DNA of 6,866 nucleotides from Crocinitomicaceae bacterium. Lineage in GTDB: Bacteria > Bacteroidota > Bacteroidia > Flavobacteriales_D > Crocinitomicaceae. The translations under genes were made by a program, and so were the position numbers. This document shows positions 1-6,567 of the stretch, piece after piece. The stretch's first letter is position 1. Every line of letters begins with the position of its first letter. Where the stretch lies: assembly GCA_011522905.1 (NCBI GenBank), contig WTIB01000327.1, forward strand, positions 1-6,866, in the 5' to 3' direction. Under the pieces are notes generated by a model, which was not told where the DNA came from, searched no databases, and worked only from the letters and a program-made list of their open reading frames with translations.

Positions 1-699
1 ATAGAAATACCACGTACCGTCTTTGAGCCCATGAGTAAATTGTCCCCGAACAGTAATGATTCCATTTGCTAATCTCTCTTCAAATGGTCCAGTTTGTAAT
101 CCATTCGTGTATGTATAGAATTCCTTCAACCCTCCGCTCACGTAATATTTTTTAATTTCTCCATTTCCATTTTCAATAATGGGGGTATGAGTAGAATCTT
201 GCTCATAAAGCTCAATCAAGTAAATGGTATCGTTAGATATGTACTCCCTTTTTTCAAGTCTACCATCATCAAAAAAATATTTCCAATCTCCGTCAGGACT
301 ACCAAGGGTGTAATTCCCTTCGACAACTTTGGTCCCCTCTTTACTCCATTCTTTCAAGGAACTATCAGGCACATTAAATTTGAAGAAGCTTTCAGATTTT
401 AATTTTTTGTTATTGTAATAAGCGAGTTGTTTTCCATGAATTCTATCACGAAAATAGTTCCGCTCTTCAGTCAAAACCCCATTGAAGTCATAAAATTTCC
501 ATTTCCCGTGTTTTTCTTTTGTTTCTCCAATGATTTCATCAACGTAATAGGAGCCTTTTGAATTGATATGTCTCTTTTGGGCGTCCCAATATAACCTGAC
601 CATATCCGTTTGATTTTCAGGCTTAACTTTTTGAGAAAACAGAGACTGACTTGTAAAAATGAACAATGAAACGAAGAAAAATAATCGAAATGCAAACAT
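1..699 (-). CDS. Secreted MORN-like (YwqK-type) repeat protein, C-terminus cut by window edge
   Basis: This open frame of 233 codons starts at ATG 699 and is still open at position 1, so the C-terminus lies outside the window. Residues 1-23 form a signal peptide: a phenylalanine-rich hydrophobic core ending in LFSQ, a common Bacteroidota cleavage context, with no lipobox cysteine. From about residue 64 come degenerate MORN-like units with the pattern G-x-W-x-x-[FY]-x-x-x-G-x-L-x-x-E: HGKWKFYDFNG (64-74), HGKQLAYYNN (88-97), DGDWKYFFDDG (136-146), TGPFEERLANG (203-213) and DGTWYFY (227-233). Databases often name this family 'toxin-antitoxin system YwqK family antitoxin', but no toxin partner is visible here, and I infer only an exported or periplasmic beta-repeat protein. 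Its ATG shares one base with the stop codon of the upstream exporter gene, so translation is probably coupled. The molecular role is unknown. Confidence 0.85.
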   Translation of the reverse strand, partial: MFAFRLFFFVSLFIFTSQSLFSQKVKPENQTDMVRLYWDAQKRHINSKGSYYVDEIIGETKEKHGKWKFYDFNGVLTEERNYFRDRIHGKQLAYYNNKKLKSESFFKFNVPDSSLKEWSKEGTKVVEGNYTLGSPDGDWKYFFDDGRLEKREYISNDTIYLIELYEQDSTHTPIIENGNGEIKKYYVSGGLKEFYTYTNGLQTGPFEERLANGIITVRGQFTHGLKDGTWYFY

Positions 700-1364
700 T
701 AGATGCTAACTTGGTTAATCAAAGCCTTTAGGTTTAGGTTTTGCAGAATTAAAAACAAACCGAATAAAAAGAAAACAATACCTATTAATCGATTCATTTG
801 TTTGAATAAAAATGGGGTCATGAGTGGTTTTAGCTGTTTCGCCCCTATAATCTTCAATAGATCAAAAAGGAAAAAAGTTACAAGTATTACTCCAAGAAAG
901 ACAAATTGCTTAAACTCGCCCTCGCCTGTTCCAATACTTTGATTTGCTAAGGTAATAACACTAAACCAGTAGAAAATTACAAGAGGATTGGCAAAATTTA
1001 GTAGGAACCCTTTTAAAAAAAGTTTTAAATAGTCTTTTTTTTCAGGATCGTATAATTCTTCGCTTGGCTGATCAGAAATTTGATATTTCTTAAAAAAATT
1101 ATAAACTCCATATACCATGAATAATCCACCTCCAATAAAGGCAAACAGTATTTTATTTTCAGTGGTATCGATAAGCGTCACTTCAATGATGAAAATTTTT
1201 GCAAATAAAATGTAGATAGCGTCACTTAATAAAACTCCTAGATCAAAAGCGATGGCAGCACGAATTCCTCTTCTTATACTTGTTTCAATAAGAACAAAAA
1301 AAACAGGACCCATCATCACGCTGAGTAAGAATCCAATACTACATGCTTTAAGAAAAAAATCCAT
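699..1364 (-). CDS. LysE-family inner-membrane exporter
   Basis: This 221-residue membrane protein has about six hydrophobic segments (roughly residues 5-27, 36-58, 71-91, 114-138, 152-175 and 191-209). It carries LysE/RhtB-superfamily signatures: GPV in helix 1 (19-21), the acidic residues D41 and D48 of helix 2, and the NFANP motif (123-127). A hydrophilic loop with charged residues lies at about 92-113. Family members export amino acids or related small solutes using proton or membrane potential; the substrate cannot be read from sequence. I chose ATG 1364 because the protein then begins directly with the conserved helix 1 and has the usual family length. A perfect TAACTTTG -7 element sits just upstream. 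Longer frames from ATG 1391 or TTG 1418 would add 9 or 18 polar residues. The stop overlaps the start of the MORN-like gene (TAATG), suggesting a two-gene operon. Confidence 0.88.
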   Translation of the reverse strand: MDFFLKACSIGFLLSVMMGPVFFVLIETSIRRGIRAAIAFDLGVLLSDAIYILFAKIFIIEVTLIDTTENKILFAFIGGGLFMVYGVYNFFKKYQISDQPSEELYDPEKKDYLKLFLKGFLLNFANPLVIFYWFSVITLANQSIGTGEGEFKQFVFLGVILVTFFLFDLLKIIGAKQLKPLMTPFLFKQMNRLIGIVFFLFGLFLILQNLNLKALINQVSI

Positions 1365-1369
1365 TCGTG

Positions 1370-1377
1370 CAAAGTTA
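1370..1377 (-). promoter_or_regulatory. Bacteroidota-type -7 promoter element (TAACTTTG) for the LysE/MORN operon
   Basis: Reading the minus strand, TAACTTTG matches the Bacteroidota -7 consensus TAnnTTTG exactly and lies five bases upstream of ATG 1364. The transcript would then begin at or within a few bases of the start codon, giving a leaderless or almost leaderless message. No good -33 TTG is seen at the expected spacing: the nearest, at 1392-1394, leaves only 14 bases. The motif is short, so a chance match is possible. Confidence 0.45.
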
Positions 1378-1470
1378 GAATTTCTTTTCATCAAAATTGG
1401 CCTGAACCAATACGACAAAGATCGAATTTAATGTTTTTAATTTTTCTCTCTTTATTCCAATGATTCTCGT

Positions 1471-1478
1471 TAAATTTG
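1471..1478 (+). promoter_or_regulatory. Bacteroidota-type -7 promoter element (TAAATTTG) for the 119-residue protein gene
   Basis: TAAATTTG matches the TAnnTTTG consensus exactly and ends 21 bases before ATG 1500. That would leave a 5' leader of about 15 bases. The leader is A-rich (caacatttaaacgaag) and has no strong Shine-Dalgarno sequence, as is usual in the phylum. No clear -33 TTG is seen 19-21 bases upstream. It faces away from the LysE promoter in the same divergent gap. Confidence 0.5.
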
Positions 1479-1499
1479 TGCAACATTTAAACGAAGTTT

Positions 1500-1859
1500 A
1501 TGAAGACCGCAATTGCAAATGAGAAATTAGACAGTATTCTTGCTAAAGTCGAGAAAAAAGGTGCAGCAGCACCAAAGCTTATTGAAGATTTAAAAGAGCT
1601 TCGGGTGATTGCTTTGGAAGAAGGCGATCCTTTAGTTGTAAAAATATTGCGGTTGACTTATGAATTTATCGAAGATAAAAAATGCTTTAATGTTCAAGCT
1701 CAGTATGAGGAAGACGAGGAGGGTAATGAGTATCCTATCGAAATTGAGGATAAAGAAAACCTTTTATATCTTTTGTCTCTGCTAAAAGATGCAGAACATA
1801 AAATTAACAGGGAAGAAATCAAAGATTACAGAACAGTAATCAAAGAAGAGCTATATTAA
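1500..1859 (+). CDS. Small acidic conserved-looking protein of unknown function (119 aa)
   Basis: I do not recognise a named family. The frame runs from ATG 1500 to TAA 1857-1859, with an exact TAAATTTG promoter element just upstream, normal codon use for the window, and a terminator-like hairpin downstream, so it is very likely a real gene. Residues 1-60 are predicted mostly helical, with an amphipathic pattern (KLDSILAKVEKKG, then PKLIEDLKELRVIALEEGDP). Residues 69-86 form a strongly acidic, probably flexible stretch (YEEDEEGNEYPIEIEDKE). Residues 87-118 form one or two further charged helices. There is one cysteine (C62), no signal peptide and no membrane segment, so a soluble cytoplasmic protein is expected. 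It converges on the AddB-like gene and diverges from the exporter, so neighbours give no clear hint. A small adaptor or protein-binding role is possible but is speculation. Confidence 0.8.
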   Translation: MKTAIANEKLDSILAKVEKKGAAAPKLIEDLKELRVIALEEGDPLVVKILRLTYEFIEDKKCFNVQAQYEEDEEGNEYPIEIEDKENLLYLLSLLKDAEHKINREEIKDYRTVIKEELY

Positions 1860-1873
1860 TTTTTTTTAAAGGC

Positions 1874-1937
1874 AACCAAATATTAAACCTATTCGTCTAT
1901 AGGTTAATACGGACAATTTGATTGTTCATATTTGGTT
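1874..1937 (+). other. Potential three-way-junction RNA fold in the convergent intergenic gap
   Basis: Three nested inverted repeats fit together into one compact fold. The closing helix pairs 1874-1883 with 1928-1937 (AACCAAATAT with ATATTTGGTT, 10 perfect pairs). Inside it, 1886-1892 pairs with 1899-1905 (AACCTAT with ATAGGTT, 7 pairs, 6-base loop), and 1911-1917 pairs with 1921-1927 (GGACAAT with ATTGTTC, 7 pairs including one G-U, 3-base loop). The second arm abuts the closing helix with no unpaired base, which would allow coaxial stacking. The G-U pair is tolerated only in plus-sense RNA, hinting that the plus strand is the functional sense. A TTTTATTT stretch (1936-1943) follows, so it may act as a 3' UTR element or weak terminator for the upstream gene. 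It matches no RNA family I know and is not a tRNA. Confidence 0.45.
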
Positions 1938-1955
1938 TTATTTAACTTGCAGATT

Positions 1956-2005
1956 ACCTGAAAAGAGTTTGAACTTCACATTTTGAATTCTTTTCAGGTT
2001 TTTTT
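1956..2005 (+). terminator. Intrinsic terminator hairpin with U-tract for the 119-residue protein gene
   Basis: ACCTGAAAAGA (1956-1966) pairs perfectly with TCTTTTCAGGT (1989-1999). The stem can continue to 1973/1982 with three G-U wobbles, giving about 18 pairs around an 8-base loop (1974-1981). Seven T residues (1999-2005) follow on the plus strand, the classic intrinsic terminator layout. On the minus strand no T-run follows and the wobbles become A-C mismatches, so it is directed at plus-strand transcripts. It ends inside the stop codon of the convergent nuclease gene (2004-2006). Confidence 0.75.
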
Positions 2006-4811
2006 ATGAGCAATATTGACAGTATTTCGCTTTTTTATTGTGCTCAATAGCCAATTCTGAATCGAAGACGTCATTGATAACAAGGCCAATAAATGATTCA
2101 AACATCACACAAATATCAGCAAGGTTATGTTTGGGGTAGTTCAGCTTGTAGTCTAGCTTTTGAATGTCGGTGAGAGAATATATAATAGCTTCATCCGGGA
2201 ATTTGCCAAAGTCATCTTTAAAAAACAAAGAATAAAGAGCTAGCTGAACGGCATGCTTGCAATTGGTAAAAGCAGCCTTAAGGTCATTATTTCGCACATT
2301 GAATTTAACGTCAGAATCATTTACTTTTCCCGATTTATAATCAATAACCCTGTATCGATCCCCAATTTTATCAATTCTATCGATATATCCCTTGAAATGG
2401 ATTGTCTTTTGATCTCCCCGAACAGAAATGTTTATACTAATTTCTTTTTGGGCCTCTACCTGAACAATGTAAAAAGGTTCGCTTTGTTGCCTAAGAAATT
2501 CCAGTTCTTTTTTAATGGTATTTTCAATGGTATCCTGCGCAATGGTGTAGCTCAATAGATTTTTTCCTTTAAGAAACAATTGAGATTCATTATCAAAGTA
2601 AATCAAAAATTCCTTATACAATAGGTCTTTATATTCGACAAGCATATGCTCAAAGTCTTCCTCCGTAAGCGCCTTGGGTTTTGGGCTAATTTCATTTCCC
2701 ATTTTATCAAGTAAGGCATATTTCTCAAATAATTTTTCGAGAGTATTATGGATTAAAGAACCGAATTGTTGGCTTTCAATATCCTCCTCAATTGACTTTT
2801 CTTCTCCCAATTCAGCAATATATCGATAGTAAAAGTCCATTGGACAACTCAGATAAGTATTTATAGAGGAGGCAGAAATTGCTTTTTTAAAATGTTTCTC
2901 AACACGTCCCATAATGAGCTCAGATTTTTCAATCGCTTGAGCGTTCACTGAGGCTCCCTTTTCAATGGGAACATTGTAATGTTTTCTTGTTATACTGACA
3001 TGATTATTTATTCGTTGAAGCTCCAATTCCAATTGCAGTAAATACCTGCTTTTTTCTTGGGGGCCGAGTTGCTCATTGTTAGAGGAAAAGGTTGCTGTTA
3101 GTTTTTGGCATTGATGGAGCAATCTGTAAAAATGATGTGCAAAAAGCCCTTGTTTTTCCCTAGTGGTTGATAAACCGAGAGCTGCTCTTAGGTCCATAGG
3201 AATAAATGAATTGACCTGATTAGTGGCAGGGAGCTTTCCTTCATTCATTCCCAGTGCAATGATGTGATTAAAATCGAGAAGTCTCGTTTCTAGAAGCCCC
3301 ATAACTTGAACTCCTTTTTTTTGATCCCCTTTAAAGGAGATGTTCTTTTGGTACCAATGCTGATCAAAGAACATTTTGAAACTTTTTTGACTCATTTCGG
3401 GTATGCCTTCAGCAATGATATTTTGGAATTCAATCAAGGATTCATCAAACACCATGAGAATGGTTTTTTCAAACGAATGCTCTTTTGAAATATTTTTGAT
3501 GAGCAATGAGTTGAGTTGCCTGATATTCAATATGGCCTTTTCCCAATCCTTATTCCAATTCTCGAAGGTTAAATCGATGACTTCACCTAGAAATTCAGAA
3601 ACTTTTATGGACTCTGCGGATTGAAAAATCCTATTCTTTTTAATCGCATCTCTTTCAATGTCACCGAGGCGATACATTTCCTTCATGGATAAACAGCTCA
3701 AGGTAACGGAGTGATTTATGAACCGTTGAAAATCATAGAAGTAGACCGCTTCTGTATTGAACTTGATTTTGTTTTCTTGAATTTGAAATAAGATGTCTAC
3801 CCAGGATTTAATGGCTGTTTGAGCAATTGGAAGGCCGAGGCTAATATTTGTATTTGAAATATTAGATGGAATGTTTTTAGCAAGCGCACTAATTAATGAT
3901 TCATCACACAATAGAACCAGCGTATTGTTCTGTTCTTCAATTGAAAGCTTACTCAGTTCATTTGCAGCAACCTTCACTTGACCAATTTGCTGAGAGCATT
4001 CAATGATATTTAGCGCCATTTTTTTTGACCTCAATTTTTTTTGAAGAGGTAGGCTATGACCGACACCTAAAAATTCATGGTTTTTTCTAATAAAGCTTCC
4101 CGCTTCATGAATAGAATCAGAGGTATAAAACTCATCAGCGTCGCTCAAGAAAAAAGCACGTTTCATTTGAATGAGCATTTTCATTGATGAAAGCTCCGAA
4201 ATCGATAGAGCATTAAATCCGGCAAAAATGAATTGGTGATTTTTCTCATAAGAAGAAAGGTGTTCATTTATATTCTCATAAAAATTTCTGTACGAATGAC
4301 CCGAGGTGGTTTTATTTTCCTTTTTTAGGAGCTCCCTAAAATCCTTATAGATTTCGGGTATATATCCCCAGAATTCTTTAAACTTTTTTTGAGAGGGAGA
4401 CAAATCTTCATCATTTAATTGCCATGTTTCTAATTCCTTAATTGATTTTAAATTTTTAAAAACCATTTCAGCATCGAGAAGGTATTTGTCGACCTCATCA
4501 AAATCTTTAAGAAGTGTATTTCCCCAGCCTAAAAAATCTTCAAAGCTTTGATTTTTAAATGGAGGCAGCTTGGAGCTCACATGATATAGAGCTATGAGCT
4601 GTCTTGTTGGGTCAATTTTGGTTTTCCCTTTCGGCCTCATCCATTTGTCTATGGTTGTAATTTCTGGAGAAAAGACCGGGGATGTAGAGTACAGGGTTAG
4701 ACCCTCTCGAATTTTATTGATAGAGCGATCAGATGGAACAATTATGGTAAGCTCGTTAAAATCAAATTTTTGGTCTATGATAAATTGAACAACTTTTTGA
4801 ACAAAACCCAC
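2004..4811 (-). CDS. AddB-like PD-(D/E)XK nuclease family protein (935 aa)
   Basis: This matches the Bacteroidota AddB-like family, thought to act with an AddA-type helicase-nuclease in double-strand-break resection. As usual there is no Walker A; the N-terminus has only IIVPSDRS (23-30), a helicase motif Ia-like strand. The middle carries family signatures: VMGLLETRLLDF (503-514), GMNEGKLP (521-528), SFIPMDLRAALGL (535-547) and the FAHHFYRLL segment (557-565). The C-terminal RecB-type nuclease domain shows H688 (SLIH), D811 (GYIDRID), the catalytic D824-Y-K826 (VIDYKSG) and Q856...Y860. AddB-type proteins bind a 4Fe-4S cluster through one cysteine before the domain (here C656, YLSCP) and three at the C-terminus. 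Here only C931 and C934 remain, because the protein stops at CQYCS. The start is GTG 4811, the only usual start codon before an upstream in-frame stop at 4881-4883. It lies 11 bases after hutI. Confidence 0.9.
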   Translation of the reverse strand: MGFVQKVVQFIIDQKFDFNELTIIVPSDRSINKIREGLTLYSTSPVFSPEITTIDKWMRPKGKTKIDPTRQLIALYHVSSKLPPFKNQSFEDFLGWGNTLLKDFDEVDKYLLDAEMVFKNLKSIKELETWQLNDEDLSPSQKKFKEFWGYIPEIYKDFRELLKKENKTTSGHSYRNFYENINEHLSSYEKNHQFIFAGFNALSISELSSMKMLIQMKRAFFLSDADEFYTSDSIHEAGSFIRKNHEFLGVGHSLPLQKKLRSKKMALNIIECSQQIGQVKVAANELSKLSIEEQNNTLVLLCDESLISALAKNIPSNISNTNISLGLPIAQTAIKSWVDILFQIQENKIKFNTEAVYFYDFQRFINHSVTLSCLSMKEMYRLGDIERDAIKKNRIFQSAESIKVSEFLGEVIDLTFENWNKDWEKAILNIRQLNSLLIKNISKEHSFEKTILMVFDESLIEFQNIIAEGIPEMSQKSFKMFFDQHWYQKNISFKGDQKKGVQVMGLLETRLLDFNHIIALGMNEGKLPATNQVNSFIPMDLRAALGLSTTREKQGLFAHHFYRLLHQCQKLTATFSSNNEQLGPQEKSRYLLQLELELQRINNHVSITRKHYNVPIEKGASVNAQAIEKSELIMGRVEKHFKKAISASSINTYLSCPMDFYYRYIAELGEEKSIEEDIESQQFGSLIHNTLEKLFEKYALLDKMGNEISPKPKALTEEDFEHMLVEYKDLLYKEFLIYFDNESQLFLKGKNLLSYTIAQDTIENTIKKELEFLRQQSEPFYIVQVEAQKEISINISVRGDQKTIHFKGYIDRIDKIGDRYRVIDYKSGKVNDSDVKFNVRNNDLKAAFTNCKHAVQLALYSLFFKDDFGKFPDEAIIYSLTDIQKLDYKLNYPKHNLADICVMFESFIGLVINDVFDSELAIEHNKKAKYCQYCS

Positions 4812-4822
4812 TTGACTTTCTT

Positions 4823-6064
4823 TTATTTTTTGGTAAAAACTCGTTGAATTGTATTTTCTCCATATGAATATGGAATATATTCAAAAGAGGGAATTTCATG
4901 AGTCAAAATAATTGGAGAACTTGCTCCCAGCTTAATTTTCCCATGAGTTTTGGAAAGCCCCATAGCAGCGGCTCCATTAATGGTTAAAGCATTAAATGCT
5001 TCTTTGGGAGTTAATTTCATTTTAACACAAGCCAAAGACCAAATCTGTAATAAATTAAAACATGGAGACGATCCGGGGTTAAAATCACTCGCCAGTGCGA
5101 ATGGGATATTTTCATTTATTAAACGTCTTGCATCTCCAAAAGGAATACCTAAAAAATGGGAGCATCCAGGAAGAAAAGTCGCAATAGTTGAACCCTTTTT
5201 TAAGGCTTTAATATCTTCTTCGTTTAATTCTTCTAGATGGTCTACACTCAATGCGTCAAGGTCTATTGATGCTTTTACCCCACCCATGGTGGAGAATTGA
5301 TTCACATGAACTTTTGGAATGAGCCCATACTTCTTTCCGGCTTCTAGAATGCGCGTCATTTCATCAACCGAAAAATAATTTCTTTCACAAAATACATCAA
5401 TGTAATCAGCGAGCTCCTCTTCTTCTATTATTGGCAACATTTCATCAATCAAGAGGCTTATGTATCCTTCATGATCTTTTTGATATTCAATTGGGAAAGC
5501 ATGCGCCCCCAGGAAGGTTGATTTAATGGAAATGGGCATATTTCTTTTTAGTTGTTTCACAACCCTCAATATTTTGAGTTCATTTTCAGCAGAAAGCCCA
5601 TAGCCTGATTTTATTTCAACTGCTCCCGTTCCATGGGCAATCATTTTTTCAATTCGTTTTTTGGCCGCATTATAGAGGTCTGTTTCAGATTCAGAACCAA
5701 GTTTTTGTGCAGAATTTAATATTCCTCCTCCTTTTAATGCAATTTCCTCATAGCTTAAACCCCGAATGCGATCTACGAACTCCTCCTCTCTTGTCTTTGC
5801 AAATACCGTATGAGTGTGAGAATCACAGAAAGCCGGCATGACATAACATCCTTCGGCATCGATAACCTCAAGGTCACGCCAATCATCTATACCTTCCCAT
5901 TCAGTCATTGGACCATAAGCTACAACCTCTGATCCATTTTCTAGAGCAAGAAATGCATTTTCAACAACTCTGAGCTCATTACAATCCGACCCCTTAACCA
6001 CGTCGGGCAGATTCTCTCCAGCCTGTAGCAGGCCTTTTATATTTTTGATAAAAATATTCCCCAT
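4823..6064 (-). CDS. hutI: Imidazolonepropionase
   Basis: Imidazolonepropionase hydrolyses 4-imidazolone-5-propanoate to N-formimidoyl-L-glutamate, the third step of histidine degradation, in the cytoplasm. It is an amidohydrolase-fold metalloenzyme. Counting from ATG 6064 (413 residues, the usual family length), the metal ligands are H83 and H85 (SHTHTVFAKT), H253 (KVHVNQF) and D327 (ASDFNPGSSP); their spacing matches well-studied HutI enzymes. Other signatures are GGGILNSAQ (112-120), EIKSGYGLSAE (150-160), the GAH motif near 186-188, and ALSVDHLEE (271-279). HVNQF in place of the more common HADE-type sequence is, to my recollection, a variant seen in Flavobacteriia. An upstream ATG at 6091 would add nine residues (MKFRNVKNS); I prefer 6064 because family members begin near the GNIFIKNIKGL strand. 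No other hut genes are in the window. The nuclease gene follows 11 bases downstream, so they are probably co-transcribed. Confidence 0.93.
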   Translation of the reverse strand: MGNIFIKNIKGLLQAGENLPDVVKGSDCNELRVVENAFLALENGSEVVAYGPMTEWEGIDDWRDLEVIDAEGCYVMPAFCDSHTHTVFAKTREEEFVDRIRGLSYEEIALKGGGILNSAQKLGSESETDLYNAAKKRIEKMIAHGTGAVEIKSGYGLSAENELKILRVVKQLKRNMPISIKSTFLGAHAFPIEYQKDHEGYISLLIDEMLPIIEEEELADYIDVFCERNYFSVDEMTRILEAGKKYGLIPKVHVNQFSTMGGVKASIDLDALSVDHLEELNEEDIKALKKGSTIATFLPGCSHFLGIPFGDARRLINENIPFALASDFNPGSSPCFNLLQIWSLACVKMKLTPKEAFNALTINGAAAMGLSKTHGKIKLGASSPIILTHEIPSFEYIPYSYGENTIQRVFTKK

Positions 6065-6090
6065 TGAATTTTTTACGTTTCGAAACTTCA

Positions 6091-6098
6091 TAAAGATA
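6091..6098 (-). promoter_or_regulatory. Possible -7 element (TATCTTTA) upstream of hutI
   Basis: Minus-strand TATCTTTA differs from TAnnTTTG only in the last base. If used, transcription would start inside the codons just after ATG 6091, which favours ATG 6064 as the true start and gives a leader of about 20 bases. A TTG at 6122-6124 lies 23 bases upstream, slightly beyond the usual spacing. The region is flanked by A-tracts (6123-6130 and 6135-6143). This is a weak call. Confidence 0.25.
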
Positions 6099-6179
6099 AT
6101 TTTAATTCTTTTTCACCTGTTCAAAAAAAACTCGAAAAAAAAACGGTAAATTAAATAGAGTAATAAAAGTCGAGACAGA

Positions 6180-6542
6180 ATGATTTTAAACGGTAAGAAA
6201 TCCGAAATACTTGCAGAAAAGTATTTATTAGATAGAGACTACCTTATTCATTTTAAAAATAAACGCGTTGGACGTTTTGAAGTTGATTTGGTATGCCAAG
6301 ATAAAGATGTTATCGTCTTTGTTGAGGTTAAGTCTTTAGCGTCGAATCGAATTAAAAATCCATATGATGCAGTAACCCATTCAAAGCAAATGCGAATCAT
6401 AAAAGTTGCAGATACTATACTTAAGAAACACTTTCCGGTCAATGAAGCTCGTTTTGATATTATTTCGATTATTATAAAAAATGGCAAACCTCAATTTGAA
6501 CATTTAAAAAATGCCTTTACCCCAGAAATCAATACACTATAA
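6180..6542 (+). CDS. YraN/UPF0102 family putative nuclease-fold protein (120 aa)
   Basis: This small soluble protein has the UPF0102 (YraN) layout: an N-terminal helix with GKKSEILAEKYL (5-16; conserved E9, A12, Y15-L16), the NKR turn (27-29), then the PD-(D/E)XK-like core with F-E34-V-D36-L followed by the strand IVFVEVK (45-51), giving the D36...E49-x-K51 signature. The C-terminus has the family's RFDIISI strand (91-97) and the final FEHLKNAF (106-113). Length is typical. The family resembles archaeal Holliday-junction resolvases in fold, but its cellular role is not established. In place of the usual basic or polar run after EVK it has SLASN, a modest variation. It is divergent from hutI and the first gene of a plus-strand unit; the next gene starts 25 bases after its stop, or overlaps it if the longer start is used. 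Confidence 0.92.
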   Translation: MILNGKKSEILAEKYLLDRDYLIHFKNKRVGRFEVDLVCQDKDVIVFVEVKSLASNRIKNPYDAVTHSKQMRIIKVADTILKKHFPVNEARFDIISIIIKNGKPQFEHLKNAFTPEINTL

Positions 6543-6567
6543 TTTTAAATTCAGTAATTTCGTTTTG

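Noticed and set aside
471..695. A 74-codon minus-strand frame beginning next to the MORN-like start
   Set aside because: It lies wholly within the MORN-like gene in another frame, and its translation shows no coherent protein features, while the overlapping frame has a signal peptide and repeat motifs.
1..1364. A toxin-antitoxin module suggested by the 'YwqK antitoxin' family name
   Set aside because: The protein has a signal peptide and its partner is a LysE exporter; no toxin-like gene is present, and the family label is not strong evidence of antitoxin function.
1500..1859. The acidic 119-residue protein as an inhibitor of the nearby AddB-like nuclease
   Set aside because: It is convergent rather than co-transcribed, has no phage context and no recognised inhibitor motif; acidity alone is too weak.
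1874..1937. A tRNA or tRNA remnant at the three-way fold
   Set aside because: There is no acceptor stem with CCA-like end, no anticodon arm of the right size and no T-loop sequence; it has only two inner arms.
2253..2558. Plus-strand frames of 60-101 codons opposite the AddB-like gene (also near 3306-3624 and 4594-4788)
   Set aside because: They are antisense shadows of a gene with clear domain motifs and carry no recognisable domain.
4950..5300. A 116-codon plus-strand frame opposite hutI
   Set aside because: It is antisense to a well-conserved part of imidazolonepropionase and has no promoter, start context or protein signature of its own.
6248..6487. A 79-codon minus-strand frame opposite the YraN gene
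   Set aside because: The plus strand encodes a full-length UPF0102 protein with its catalytic-type motif; the antisense frame is a by-product.
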